From Kiritimatiellia bacterium (GTDB taxonomy: Bacteria; Verrucomicrobiota; Kiritimatiellia; RFP12; UBA1067), in NCBI GenBank assembly GCA_017962315.1, contig JAGCVN010000147.1, positions 1 through 33,039 of the forward strand: DNA of 33,039 bases. The letters are read 5' to 3'. The position numbers and the translations under genes are program-made. The notes under the pieces were generated by a model. The model searched no databases, was not told where the DNA came from, and was given only the letters and a program-made list of their open reading frames with translations. Within the stretch, counting starts at the first letter, position 1, and each line of letters opens with the position of its first letter. This document shows, one piece after another, positions 23,001-31,399 of this stretch.

Positions 23001-24562
23001 GGTTTCCGTTTCATAATCCGCAATGCGGTTTTGTTCTGTCCGAAGTCTGGCACGACCGCCACTTCCTCGTAACGACGTTCTATCGCCTCCAGGAAACCGC
23101 GCCGTTCCGCATCCGGGACCGGCGTCATCACCGGCGAAGCGATCGCCCAGCCGTACCCGCTGTAGGCGCAAACCTCGCCGGGCGCCTCCTCCAACAGTCG
23201 TCGCAGCGAATCACGGTTGACGACGCGGTGACGCACGGCCTCTTCGTCATCCGGGAAGTACGAGAACGGACCCATCTCCAGTCCCGGAGGCAGGACAAGC
23301 CCCGATTCGACCGCGAGGTAAGCGTCCTGCGTTAGGAGGACGCCCCCCTTCGGGGCAAGCGTGCGCAGTTGCCGCCCGACTTCGCGGAGCTGCGCCAGAT
23401 CGGATTTCTCGCGCATCAACGTCCAGAATCGATCCTGCCGGATGACGAACCATTCCTGAAGCTGCGACGTCGAAAAGGCGGTCAACCCCGCAAAAAGGAC
23501 GGCGACGAGGGCGAGCCGCCCGTCTGGCTTCGCCGCTGCCCCCCGTTCCGCGCACCAGGCGGCGGCAGCGGCGGCGAAAAGCCCCATCACGGGCACCTGG
23601 TAATCGTCGTACGGATGCGGACTCGCCAACTGGAAGAGAAACACCGCCGCCGCGCAAACCAACCAGAACAGGGGAAGCGGAGAACGGGATTCCTGCGGTT
23701 CGGCCGTCTCTCCTCCGGGACTGCGCAGGAAACGGAGAAGCGCCACAGCCGCCGTCAAGGCGACAAGGGGGAAGTACCCCCGGACAATCCGCGAGAGTGC
23801 GCCGACGGAGAGCGCGAGGTTACGTCCCCCGCGCGTGACGTGGAACGTCTGCGCAAAGAGGAAGGAATCCGTCGAAGCGAGAAGCGGCACGGCGTACACG
23901 GCCGCGACACCCGCCGTCGCCCCCACACCGAACCAAAGCCAGGAGAAACCGTAACGTCTGCGCATCATCAACAGGCCGAACGCGGCGGGCGGAAGCAGGA
24001 GGATCAACGAAACGCGCGTCCCCGCGCCGACGGCGACAAGGAAACCTCCGAAGAACGCGAAGAATCCGGCACCCTTCCCGTCGCAGAACGTCAGCAGGAG
24101 AAAGCCGCCCAGAACGAACAGGGAGGCGAGCGCGTACGTTTTCGGAATCGACGTGAAATAGGCATGGTAGAGGTTGCAGCCGGTGAAGGCGAACGCCGTC
24201 ACCGCCGCGCAGAGACGGCGCCCGGGCGGGAGAGAACGGGCGGCGAGCGCGGCGGCAAAGAAGCACGAGAGGATTCCGAGAAACGCGGTGAACAGTCGCC
24301 CCCCCAATACGCCGAAAGGCTGCCAGAGTGCGTGAAACGCACCATAGACGGCGGGCAGGACCGGTCCCTGCGTGAAAAAGAAATCGCGGTAGAGCGTCTT
24401 CCCCTCCGCGACGCTACGAGCGGCATACAGATACCAGCCCTCGTCCTGGTTTAACGGGCCGAATCCGACGGCGAACGCATACAACGCCACGGCGGCGGCA
24501 ACGGCAGCAACGGCGGCAAACACGGTTCCCTGTTTACGAAAAAAAGACACGATACGTTCCAT
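22997..24562 (-). CDS. GT-C fold membrane glycosyltransferase (GT39/ArnT-like)
   Basis: This 521-residue polytopic inner-membrane protein has about 10-11 hydrophobic segments up to residue 375 and a soluble C-terminal domain (about 380-521). The first outer loop holds PLNQDEGWYLYAARSVAEGK, where the acidic DE pair corresponds to the catalytic Asp/Glu motif of GT-C enzymes (PMT/ArnT/GT39), which use polyprenyl-phosphate sugars. The following FFFTQGPVLPAVYG also fits the family. It would glycosylate lipid, glycan or protein on the outer side of the membrane; the acceptor is unknown. AAGGAG lies 8 bases before the ATG. It leads the unit with thiamine diphosphokinase behind the promoter at 24597-24626. 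Confidence 0.78.
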   Translation of the reverse strand: MERIVSFFRKQGTVFAAVAAVAAAVALYAFAVGFGPLNQDEGWYLYAARSVAEGKTLYRDFFFTQGPVLPAVYGAFHALWQPFGVLGGRLFTAFLGILSCFFAAALAARSLPPGRRLCAAVTAFAFTGCNLYHAYFTSIPKTYALASLFVLGGFLLLTFCDGKGAGFFAFFGGFLVAVGAGTRVSLILLLPPAAFGLLMMRRRYGFSWLWFGVGATAGVAAVYAVPLLASTDSFLFAQTFHVTRGGRNLALSVGALSRIVRGYFPLVALTAAVALLRFLRSPGGETAEPQESRSPLPLFWLVCAAAVFLFQLASPHPYDDYQVPVMGLFAAAAAAWCAERGAAAKPDGRLALVAVLFAGLTAFSTSQLQEWFVIRQDRFWTLMREKSDLAQLREVGRQLRTLAPKGGVLLTQDAYLAVESGLVLPPGLEMGPFSYFPDDEEAVRHRVVNRDSLRRLLEEAPGEVCAYSGYGWAIASPVMTPVPDAERRGFLEAIERRYEEVAVVPDFGQNKTALRIMKRKP

Positions 24563-24596
24563 TCCCCTTCTCCTTTTCCCTCTCGGCTACGCGGCA

Positions 24597-24626
24597 AGTT
24601 TACTCCATCCCCTTCCCTTCCGTCAA
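24597..24626 (-). promoter_or_regulatory. Promoter of the glycosyltransferase-thiN unit
   Basis: Minus strand: TTGACG (24626-24621), 18 bases, TAAACT (24602-24597). Predicted start near 24590, leader of about 28 bases to the ATG at 24562. Confidence 0.55.
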
Positions 24627-24868
24627 CGTAAACGAGCAACGCCCCATCGTCCGATCCGGGTGGAACGCCCCCCGCCGCGACCGAAACGGAGCCCCCTGCG
24701 GACGGAAGGTGCCGTAATCCTAAAAACGCAGTTGAGATTGCACCATTCGGGTGAAATCAAAGATGAATCTGAATTCCACCCCCATTCTTGTTTTCCCCTC
24801 AAAATCAATCAGATTCTCCTGTTCCCTATGGTAAAAACCACAGTCAACTGCTTTTCTAGGTTAACAGC
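24627..24868. other. Divergent intergenic region, no gene seen
   Basis: There is no gene. The right part is AT-rich for this window. GAATCTGA (24765-24772) and TCAGATTC (24809-24816) form an 8-base inverted repeat with a 36-base loop, possibly an operator or a weak hairpin. It separates the divergent glycosyltransferase and esterase units. Confidence 0.4.
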
Positions 24869-24897
24869 TTGCGTGGCCCCCCCCCGTTTGGTATACT
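24869..24897 (+). promoter_or_regulatory. Promoter of the CE15 / CE15-GH78 unit
   Basis: TTGCGT (24869-24874), 17 bases, TGG-TATACT (hexamer 24892-24897). The -35 is the same as that of the small RNA candidate at 31365. Predicted start near 24904; the esterase ATG is at 24938. Confidence 0.6.
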
Positions 24898-24937
24898 CGT
24901 TCACCAGTACGTGTCCTATTTTCTGGAGGTTACCGAA

Positions 24938-26134
24938 ATGAACAAACTTACCAACTTGACGTTATGCGCGGCAGCCATTGCGGCTTTCGCTTCCACCGGG
25001 TTCGCGGCGGGCGCACCGGAACCCAAGAACGTGCCGGATCTACTGACGACATACAAAGGGGAAAAAATCGAAACCTTCGAACAGTGGGAAAAAGTCCGCG
25101 CACCGGAACTGCTCGAAATATTCACGAAGCAGGAATACGGGCTTCGTCCGGTGGAGCGTCCGCCGGAGCTGAGTTTCGAGACGGCCGAGCCGGATGCGGT
25201 GATGATGGACGGAAAGGCGCTACGCAAGCGCATCCGCGTTTGTTACGGCGGAAAGTACGGCAAGGGTTCGTTCGTGCTGACCGCCTTCATCCCGCGCCAG
25301 GCCAGGCCGGCCCCGGCGTTCGTGCTGATCTGTAACCGCCCGGCCGCAGAGAACATCGATCCGACGCGCAAGGTAAAGAGCGGATTCTGGCCGGCAGAGG
25401 AAATCGTCGCGCGCGGGTACGCCGCGATCGCGTTCTGGAATGGCGACATCGCGCCAGACTGGAACACGGGCAACCGTGAGGGCGTGTTTGCGTGCTTCGA
25501 ACAGCCGGGTGCGCGGAAGGGAACCGCGCTCTGGGGCACGCTCTCGGCATGGGCGTGGGGCGCGAGCCGCGTGCTGGACTGGATCGAGACAGAGCCGCTG
25601 CTCGACGCAAAGCATGTAGCGGTGGTGGGCCATTCACGCGGCGGCAAGACCGCGCTCGTCGCCGGCGTGTACGACAAGCGTTTTGCGATGGCGTGCTCCA
25701 ACTGTTCCGGCTGCAGCGGCGCGAAGTTGAACCACATCGACCTCCCGAAGTCCGAGCACATCGCACAGATCGTCAAGAATTTCCCATACTGGTTCTGCCA
25801 GAATTACTTCATGCATGTGAACAGGGACGAGAAGCTTCCGTTTGACCAGCACCAGTTCATCGCGCTCATCGCGCCGCGCCTCGTGTGCGTGGCGTCGGCG
25901 ACGAAGGACGCCTGGGCCGGACAACCCGGCGAATGGTGGTCGGCGAAGCTCGCCTCGCCCGCCTGGGAGCTGTACGGCAAAAAAGGGCTCGTGTCGGACG
26001 CGATGCCCGCCCCGGATACGCCGCAGCAGGACGGCTGCATTTCGTACCACATCCGGACGGGAATCCACAACCTCACGCCGTACGACTGGAACCGGTACAT
26101 GGACTTCGCCGACAAGCACGGCTGGCGAAAGTAA
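24938..26134 (+). CDS. Carbohydrate esterase family 15-like (glucuronoyl esterase), secreted
   Basis: The 398-residue protein has a signal peptide (MNKLTNLTLCAAAIAAFAST, cleavage near FAAGA) and a CE15-type alpha/beta-hydrolase fold. The nucleophile motif is VVGHSRGGKTAL (Ser233), followed by CSNCSGCSGAKLNHIDLPK. His377 in RTGIHNLTPYDW matches the position of the family's catalytic histidine, and FDQHQFIALIAPR is also conserved. CE15 enzymes split ester bonds between glucuronic acid and lignin alcohols or similar groups. The ATG at 24938 follows GGAGGT by 7 bases. The next gene starts 22 bases after the stop and its first ~385 residues are a close paralogue of this protein, so the pair arose by tandem duplication. 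An acetyl or methyl ester substrate is also possible. Confidence 0.82.
   Translation: MNKLTNLTLCAAAIAAFASTGFAAGAPEPKNVPDLLTTYKGEKIETFEQWEKVRAPELLEIFTKQEYGLRPVERPPELSFETAEPDAVMMDGKALRKRIRVCYGGKYGKGSFVLTAFIPRQARPAPAFVLICNRPAAENIDPTRKVKSGFWPAEEIVARGYAAIAFWNGDIAPDWNTGNREGVFACFEQPGARKGTALWGTLSAWAWGASRVLDWIETEPLLDAKHVAVVGHSRGGKTALVAGVYDKRFAMACSNCSGCSGAKLNHIDLPKSEHIAQIVKNFPYWFCQNYFMHVNRDEKLPFDQHQFIALIAPRLVCVASATKDAWAGQPGEWWSAKLASPAWELYGKKGLVSDAMPAPDTPQQDGCISYHIRTGIHNLTPYDWNRYMDFADKHGWRK
25706..25770 (+). repeat. Near-identical 65-base patch, copy 1 (paralogue at 26898-26962)
   Basis: This segment of the CE15 gene, encoding SGCSGAKLNHIDLPKSEHIA, differs from 26898-26962 at only 2 of 65 bases, including silent positions, while flanking parts of the two genes are far more diverged. 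This suggests gene conversion. Confidence 0.7.
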
Positions 26135-26156
26135 CCCTGGTAAGCGAGGACATACC

Positions 26157-29100
26157 ATGAAAAAAATCTTGATGATGTTGATTCCTGCGGTTGCGGCATG
26201 CGCCGCCCCGGTTCCAGTAGATCCGCCCGAATTGATGCGGACGTTCGAGGGAAAAGAGGTGAAGACGCTCAACGACTGGGAGAACGTGCGAGCCCCGGAA
26301 CTGCTGGCGAAATTCGAATCTCAAGAGTATGGGCGGCGTCCCGCGGTCGCAAACGAGAGGGACCGACTCTCCTTCGAAGTCTACGATGTCCGCGACGCGA
26401 TGGGCGGCAAAGCGGTGCGCAAGCTGGTTCGTGTCACGTACAAGGGACCGAACGCGACGTTCTCGTTCCCGTTCACCGCCTATATCCCGAAGACGGCGAA
26501 ACCCGTCCCTGCGTTCATCCTCGCCGCGAACATCAAACGCGGCGTGTTCGACAACAAGGACGGGTTGCGGAGTGAATTCTGGCCGGTGGAGGAAATTGTC
26601 GCACATGGCTACGCGACCGCCGCGTTCCGCTTTGACACAGTTGCCGCCGACCGGAAGAACGCCGGTTTTTCGCAGGGCGTATTCCCGGCGGTTCAACCGG
26701 AGACCGAACGTGACAACGAATCGTGGGCAACACTCTCCGCCTGGGCATGGGCGGATTCGCGCATTCTCGACTGGATGGAGACCGAACCGCTCATTGACGC
26801 AAAACGTGTCGGTGTCGTCGGACATTCACGCGGCGGTAAGACCGCGATCTGGGCGGGCGTCACAGACAAGCGATTCGCGATGGTCTGCTCAAACGACTCC
26901 GGCTGCAGCGGTGCGAAGTTGAACCACATCGACCTCCCGAAGTCCGAGCACATCGCGCAGATTCTGAAGAACTTCCCCTACTGGTTCTGCGTCAACTACC
27001 GCAAGTACGCAGGCAAGGAGATGTCGATGGACTTCGACCAGCACCAACTCCTTGCGCTCATTGCGCCGCGCCTCCTCTGCATCGCCTCGGCGACAGAAGA
27101 CCACTGGTGCGGCCAGCGCGGCGAGTGGTGGGCGGGAAAATTCGCGTCACCCGCATGGGAACTCTACGGGAAAAAGGGCCTTGTGGCCGAATCCTATCCC
27201 GATCCTGATTCGCCCCAGCAGCAGGGTTGCATCTCCTACCACGTCCGTACGGGAAAGCACCTGCTTTCCTCCTACGACTGGAAATGTTACATGGATTTCG
27301 CAGACAAACACGGCTGGCGCGGCACATTCGATCCGTCGGACGCGGAACCGGTCGCCCTTACGGTTGACCGCAGGCGTGAAAGCGTGAACGTGGGGGCGGT
27401 TCCGTCATTCGCCTGGCAGATGAAATGCGCCCGCAAAGGATCCGCGCAGACGGCCTACCGCGTGATCGTGTTTGAACAGAACGGCGGAGAGATGTGGGAT
27501 TCCGGTACAATCTCCGATTCCCGTTCCGTCGGCATCCGCTACGCGGGCAAACCGTTGGCAAGTGCCCGACGGTACGTGTGGAGGGTGAGTGTGAAAGACG
27601 ACAAAGGGAAATGGACGGATTCCGCGTTCGCGCACTTCACGACCGGGCTTCTCACGGACGGCGACTGGAAGGGCTCGGAATGGATTTCGGCGTGGGGTGA
27701 CGCGGCCCAAAAAGCGGGTACGGCCTGTTTCACGAAATCCGTCGTCAATGCGAAGACGCTCCGCGAGGCGTACTGGACGGTGACGGGACTTGGCGTTTTC
27801 GAGGCGTACGTGAACGGCAAGGCCGTCTCATCGCCCGACCTCTTCACCGACGAACGCATCCATGACTTCCTCAAGCCCGGATTCACACATAACGGGAAAC
27901 GGAAACATTCGTTCACCTACGACGTGACGCGCCTGATGAACACGGAAGCAAACGCGACGAATATCTTTTCCTCGGAGGTTTCCGCCTCATGGTGGCGCGA
28001 CCAGATGATGCACAAGTCGAAAAAGAAATCCGCTTTCAAGGCTCAGTTGATTCTGCGTTACGCGGACAATACGGAAGAGCGTATCGGTACCGACAGAGAC
28101 TGGCGCGCGGCCGTGACGGGTCCTGTAAAGGATGCCGGCATCTACGAGGGCGAAACGTATGACGCGCGCATCGGAACGCCGTGGAAGACGTCCGCGAAAT
28201 GGGCGGACGTCTTCTTACGCGCCGAAATCAACAGCGAGTTCAATGGCGCGGTACTGCCGATGGACGGACCGGCGATCAGCCTCAGGCGCGATCTCGCGCT
28301 CGCGCCGAAAGCTATGTACGTGTGGAAGGAGGCGGAAGGTGTATCGAAGGACGCACACGGGAAGGTCAAGATTCTGCGTACCTGCAAGGACGGCAAACCG
28401 TTCACGCTGGCCGCGGGCGAGACGCTGGTGATCGATTTCGGGCAGAACGCGGCGGCGGTACCGGAATTTACGTTCTCCGCAAAAGAGGGTGTCTCCATCA
28501 AGGCGCGTCCCGCCGAAATGCTCAACGACGGCAATGGCGCGAAGTCGCGCGGTTGCGACGGTCCCGAAGGCAGCGCCTACTTTGCGAACTACCGCAACGC
28601 GAGAACGACGATGCAGTATGTGTTCGCGGGACGGGGGCGAGAAACGTACCATCCGCGTTTCACCTTTTTCGGATACAGGTATCTCTCCGTCACGGCAACG
28701 GGGAATGTGCAGATCTTCTCGGCAAGGTCCCTCCCCGTGACATCGATCCCGAAAGGATCCGAAACGGGAAATCTAAAAACTGCGGTCGCCGACATCAACC
28801 GACTCATCTCGAACGTGCTGTGGGGGCAATACTCCAATTACCTTTCCGTGCCGACGGACTGCCCGCAACGGAATGAACGCCAAGGGTGGACGGCCGACAC
28901 GCAGGTATTCACGAAGGCAGCCTCCTACAATGCCGACGTTTACGGTTTCCTCGCGAAGTGGCTTGCCGACGTGCGCGACTCGCAATGCCCGGATGGCTCC
29001 ATTCCGGGTATTGCGCCGGTCCCCGGCCCGCGAAACGACGGTTGCCGCTTCGGGTGGGCCGATGCCGCCGTGATCGTCCCGTACACGCTCTGGCGGCATT

Positions 29101-30125
29101 TCGGGGACACACGCGCGATAGTGGAGAACTGGGAGATGATGACAAATTATGTGACGCTCATCAATCGTACCAAGTTCGACACGCCGAAAGACCAGTCGTA
29201 CCAGTGGGCGGACTGGCTCAGTTACGAAAAATACGAGAGCCACAGAAAGGAATCATGGACTAAAGATCCGAACGGCAAGCGTTGCCCGAAGCCGGAGACC
29301 CAGACGTATTGGCTTTACCTCGGCGGCTGTTACTGGTTGTGGGACACCGATATGATGCGCCAGATGGCTCTCGCCAAAGGCAACAACTTTGAAGCGTTCA
29401 AGTACCTCCGCATGGAGACTGCCGCACGCAAGTTCCTAAAGGAAAAGTTCCTGAATGAGGACGGCAGATTCAAGCTGGACGACCTCAACACCATGCAGAC
29501 CCCGGCGCTTTTCGCCCTCAAGCTCGGCCTCGTGGAAGGTGAAGCAAAGACGCGCATGGCAGAGGCCATCAGGAAGAACATCTCCGACCACGGCGACTGC
29601 CTACAGACCGGTTTTCTCGGAACGTCCATATTGATGGACACGCTCACGGAAAACGGCATGGCCGATGTCGCCTACACTCTACTCCTCCAGCACAAGAACC
29701 CGAGCTGGCTCTACTCCGTCGATCAAGGGGCGACGACAATCTGGGAGCGCTGGAACTCCTACACCAAAGCGGACGGATTCGGTTCGGCGGGCATGAACTC
29801 CTTCAACCATTATGCCTACGGCGCGGTACTTGCATGGATGTACGGGACGATGGCCGGCATCCGTGAAGACCCCACGGAGGGCGGATTCAAGCGATTCATC
29901 CTCGCCCCGATTCCCGACAAGCGCATACCGAACGTCTCCGCCCGCTTCCGTTCGCCCTACGGGGAGATCCGCAGCGAATGGCGTTACGAAGGAGATCGAT
30001 GGATCTGGGCCTTCACGATTCCGGCGAATACGTCGGCAGAGGTGACCGTGCCGGGAGGGAAGACGGAAACCTATGCGTCGGGTACCTATTGCCTCTCGTC
30101 CGACCTGCCCGGCGAACGCCGTTAG
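26157..30125 (+). CDS. CE15 esterase - GH78 alpha-L-rhamnosidase fusion, secreted
   Basis: This is a 1322-residue two-enzyme protein. A short signal (MKKILMMLIPAVAACAAPV) precedes a CE15-type domain (about 20-385) with GHSRGGKTAI, SNDSGCSGAKL, FDQHQLLALIAPR and RTGKHLLSSYDW. From about residue 395 a family-78 rhamnosidase follows. Its FnIII-like N-terminal domain has QTAYRVIVFEQ and LASARRYVWRVSV; then come beta domains (KALREAYWTVTGLG-type region near 535-550) and an alpha/alpha barrel. GH78 acid motifs are present: DCPQRNERQGWTAD (near residue 901) and TIWERWNSY (near residue 1195). The fusion would remove an ester and alpha-L-rhamnose from one pectic side region. GAGGA precedes the ATG by 8 bases. 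The structured RNA terminator at 30381-30408 could end its transcript. Confidence 0.88.
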   Translation: MKKILMMLIPAVAACAAPVPVDPPELMRTFEGKEVKTLNDWENVRAPELLAKFESQEYGRRPAVANERDRLSFEVYDVRDAMGGKAVRKLVRVTYKGPNATFSFPFTAYIPKTAKPVPAFILAANIKRGVFDNKDGLRSEFWPVEEIVAHGYATAAFRFDTVAADRKNAGFSQGVFPAVQPETERDNESWATLSAWAWADSRILDWMETEPLIDAKRVGVVGHSRGGKTAIWAGVTDKRFAMVCSNDSGCSGAKLNHIDLPKSEHIAQILKNFPYWFCVNYRKYAGKEMSMDFDQHQLLALIAPRLLCIASATEDHWCGQRGEWWAGKFASPAWELYGKKGLVAESYPDPDSPQQQGCISYHVRTGKHLLSSYDWKCYMDFADKHGWRGTFDPSDAEPVALTVDRRRESVNVGAVPSFAWQMKCARKGSAQTAYRVIVFEQNGGEMWDSGTISDSRSVGIRYAGKPLASARRYVWRVSVKDDKGKWTDSAFAHFTTGLLTDGDWKGSEWISAWGDAAQKAGTACFTKSVVNAKTLREAYWTVTGLGVFEAYVNGKAVSSPDLFTDERIHDFLKPGFTHNGKRKHSFTYDVTRLMNTEANATNIFSSEVSASWWRDQMMHKSKKKSAFKAQLILRYADNTEERIGTDRDWRAAVTGPVKDAGIYEGETYDARIGTPWKTSAKWADVFLRAEINSEFNGAVLPMDGPAISLRRDLALAPKAMYVWKEAEGVSKDAHGKVKILRTCKDGKPFTLAAGETLVIDFGQNAAAVPEFTFSAKEGVSIKARPAEMLNDGNGAKSRGCDGPEGSAYFANYRNARTTMQYVFAGRGRETYHPRFTFFGYRYLSVTATGNVQIFSARSLPVTSIPKGSETGNLKTAVADINRLISNVLWGQYSNYLSVPTDCPQRNERQGWTADTQVFTKAASYNADVYGFLAKWLADVRDSQCPDGSIPGIAPVPGPRNDGCRFGWADAAVIVPYTLWRHFGDTRAIVENWEMMTNYVTLINRTKFDTPKDQSYQWADWLSYEKYESHRKESWTKDPNGKRCPKPETQTYWLYLGGCYWLWDTDMMRQMALAKGNNFEAFKYLRMETAARKFLKEKFLNEDGRFKLDDLNTMQTPALFALKLGLVEGEAKTRMAEAIRKNISDHGDCLQTGFLGTSILMDTLTENGMADVAYTLLLQHKNPSWLYSVDQGATTIWERWNSYTKADGFGSAGMNSFNHYAYGAVLAWMYGTMAGIREDPTEGGFKRFILAPIPDKRIPNVSARFRSPYGEIRSEWRYEGDRWIWAFTIPANTSAEVTVPGGKTETYASGTYCLSSDLPGERR
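26898..26962 (+). repeat. Near-identical 65-base patch, copy 2
   Basis: 63 of 65 bases match 25706-25770 in the upstream esterase paralogue; see that entry. Confidence 0.7.
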
Positions 30126-30271
30126 CCCGCCACCCGCGCGAATGCCGTTTACACGGACTCGATCGCGTATCCCTCTCCGCGATATGTAGCGGAGCAGACG
30201 TACTGGATGGCGACCGGAGAGAGCGGTCGTATCGTGCCACGAGAATCGAGATAAGATTCAGAGAATTGCGC

Positions 30272-30301
30272 TTGACAAGGTTGGGACGGAGTGCGTAGGA
30301 T
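30272..30301 (+). promoter_or_regulatory. Promoter of small structured RNA candidate
   Basis: TTGACA (30272-30277, full consensus), 18 bases, TAGGAT (30296-30301). No coding frame follows; transcription would run into the hairpins and terminator ending at 30418. Confidence 0.5.
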
Positions 30302-30307
30302 TGGCGC

Positions 30308-30415
30308 GTTCCCGCGACGGGCGGATTATCTGGCGGGTGGAAGCCCCGCCCTAGAGCCCAAGGGGCAGTCCGCCGGCGGGAGGCCCGGCGCGGTCACGCG
30401 CCGGGCCTTTTCCTT
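30308..30415 (+). ncRNA. Candidate structured small RNA with three-way junction
   Basis: The predicted transcript is about 105 bases from the promoter at 30272-30301 to the terminator at 30381-30408. Visible pairings: an outer stem of six, GGCGGA (30320-30325) with TCCGCC (30369-30374), encloses two hairpins. One is GGCGGG (30332-30337) with CCCGCC (30345/30350 region) and a 7-base TGGAAGC loop. The other is GCCC (30356-30359) with GGGC (30363-30366) and a 3-base loop. A CGCG/CGCG hairpin (30305-30316) lies at the 5' end. No known class is recognised (no SRP, RNase P, 6S or tmRNA motif). No plus-strand gene follows, so a riboswitch is unlikely. Confidence 0.45.
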
Positions 30416-30418
30416 TTG
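30381..30418 (+). terminator. Strong intrinsic terminator
   Basis: A perfect 12-bp stem, AGGCCCGGCGCG (30381-30392) with CGCGCCGGGCCT (30397-30408), a GTCA loop, and a TTTTCCTTTT tail on the plus strand. It overlaps the 3' end of the minus-strand phage protease frame (stop at 30394). Confidence 0.8.
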
Positions 30419-31362
30419 TGGAAGGTGGACGGGCAGCACCCGTCGTGGTAGTCGACGCCGAGGACGAGGGTGGATCCGTCGAGTAGATCATATTCGAGCA
30501 GCATGAAGTCTCCGTGTCGGCCGTCCCACGCGGCGCGTCTGGCCACGCTGATGCGGCCCTCGGCGATCGCCTGGTCCAGGAGCAGGGCGCGGTGCGCGGC
30601 GCGCTCGTTCGCGAGCTCGGCCTTCGCCTCGTCCTTCTCCGTCTCGGCCTGCGCCTTTTCGGCTTCGGCCGCCTCGGCCTTCGTGCGCTCGGTGGCGAGT
30701 TCCTCGACCGCCTTCGCGCCGGCCTCGATGGCGGCAATGACCTGTTCCTCCGTCGCTTCGGGCGGCAGGCCAAGCGCCTTCTTGAAGGCTTCGATGTCCA
30801 TTGTGCTTGTTCCTTGTTTTGTTCCGTTGCCGCCCTGCGACTCGTTCGCAAGGCGAAATTCGGGGATGTTGGGGTTGTTCACGAGGCCGATGGAGGCGAT
30901 CTCGGCCACGATGTGGCAGCTGCCCTCGCGCTCGTTCGCGATCCAGTACGGCGAGAACCAGCGGAAGCCCCTGCCGGGGTCGCGGTCCCATTCGACGAAA
31001 AGATTCAGGCCGCCTTTAATGTTGCCGGTTCCAATTCCCAATTGGCCATTGGTCTTGGCATTGGCAACACTTCCACATTGGCAACATTCGTTGACGATGT
31101 CGATGCGCGTGACCCAGCCGAGCGCGCCCTTGTCGGGGTAGCGGGCGGCGAGCTGCGGCACGTCCGGGTGGCCGGCGTAGACGGGGATTCCCGGCTCGCC
31201 CTTGGCGACGCGGGCGTTGAGCTCGTTGGCGATGCGCTCGCCGTGGGCGCGGTCGAGGCGCTGGCGGCTTGCGCCGTCGTAGTCCCATTCGCCGAACGGG
31301 ATGTAGATGGGCTTCCCGCTTCCGGCCATCGGGTGCGCGGTGTTGTAGAGTGGCGTTTTCAT
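30394..31362 (-). CDS. Mu-like phage protease/scaffold (gpI family), C-terminally altered
   Basis: The 322-residue protein has the conserved layout of Mu-like prophage I proteins, which mature the phage head: IPFGEWDYDG, LDRAHGERIANELNA (about 35-50), PVYAGHPDVPQLAARYPDKG (about 60-80), ALGWVTRIDI, FRWFSPYWIANE (about 135-146), and IASIGLVNNPNIPEFRLANE. A helical Ala/Glu/Lys-rich scaffold part follows (about 210-275). After GRISVARRAAW (about 285) the sequence departs from the family and ends in a Cys-containing tail (VLGVDYHDGCCPSTFHKRKR), and its stop lies within a terminator. AGGAGG lies 10 bases before the ATG. It follows the portal-type genes in Mu order, but no capsid gene follows, so the module appears cut off here. 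Confidence 0.78.
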   Translation of the reverse strand: MKTPLYNTAHPMAGSGKPIYIPFGEWDYDGASRQRLDRAHGERIANELNARVAKGEPGIPVYAGHPDVPQLAARYPDKGALGWVTRIDIVNECCQCGSVANAKTNGQLGIGTGNIKGGLNLFVEWDRDPGRGFRWFSPYWIANEREGSCHIVAEIASIGLVNNPNIPEFRLANESQGGNGTKQGTSTMDIEAFKKALGLPPEATEEQVIAAIEAGAKAVEELATERTKAEAAEAEKAQAETEKDEAKAELANERAAHRALLLDQAIAEGRISVARRAAWDGRHGDFMLLEYDLLDGSTLVLGVDYHDGCCPSTFHKRKRPGA

Positions 31363-31364
31363 GC

Positions 31365-31393
31365 TTGCGTCCCCTCCTGGGGCGTGGTAAACT
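31365..31393 (+). promoter_or_regulatory. Promoter of second small RNA candidate
   Basis: TTGCGT (31365-31370), 17 bases, TGG-TAAACT (hexamer 31388-31393), pointing away from the phage protease start and overlapping its Shine-Dalgarno region on the other strand. Confidence 0.45.
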
Positions 31394-31399
31394 GTGCGG

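Noticed and set aside
30300..30420. Assignment of the structured region to SRP RNA, RNase P RNA, 6S RNA or a group II intron
   Set aside because: Diagnostic motifs of these RNAs (for example the SRP GGAAG...AGCAGC core) are absent and the length is too short for RNase P or an intron; no reverse transcriptase is nearby.
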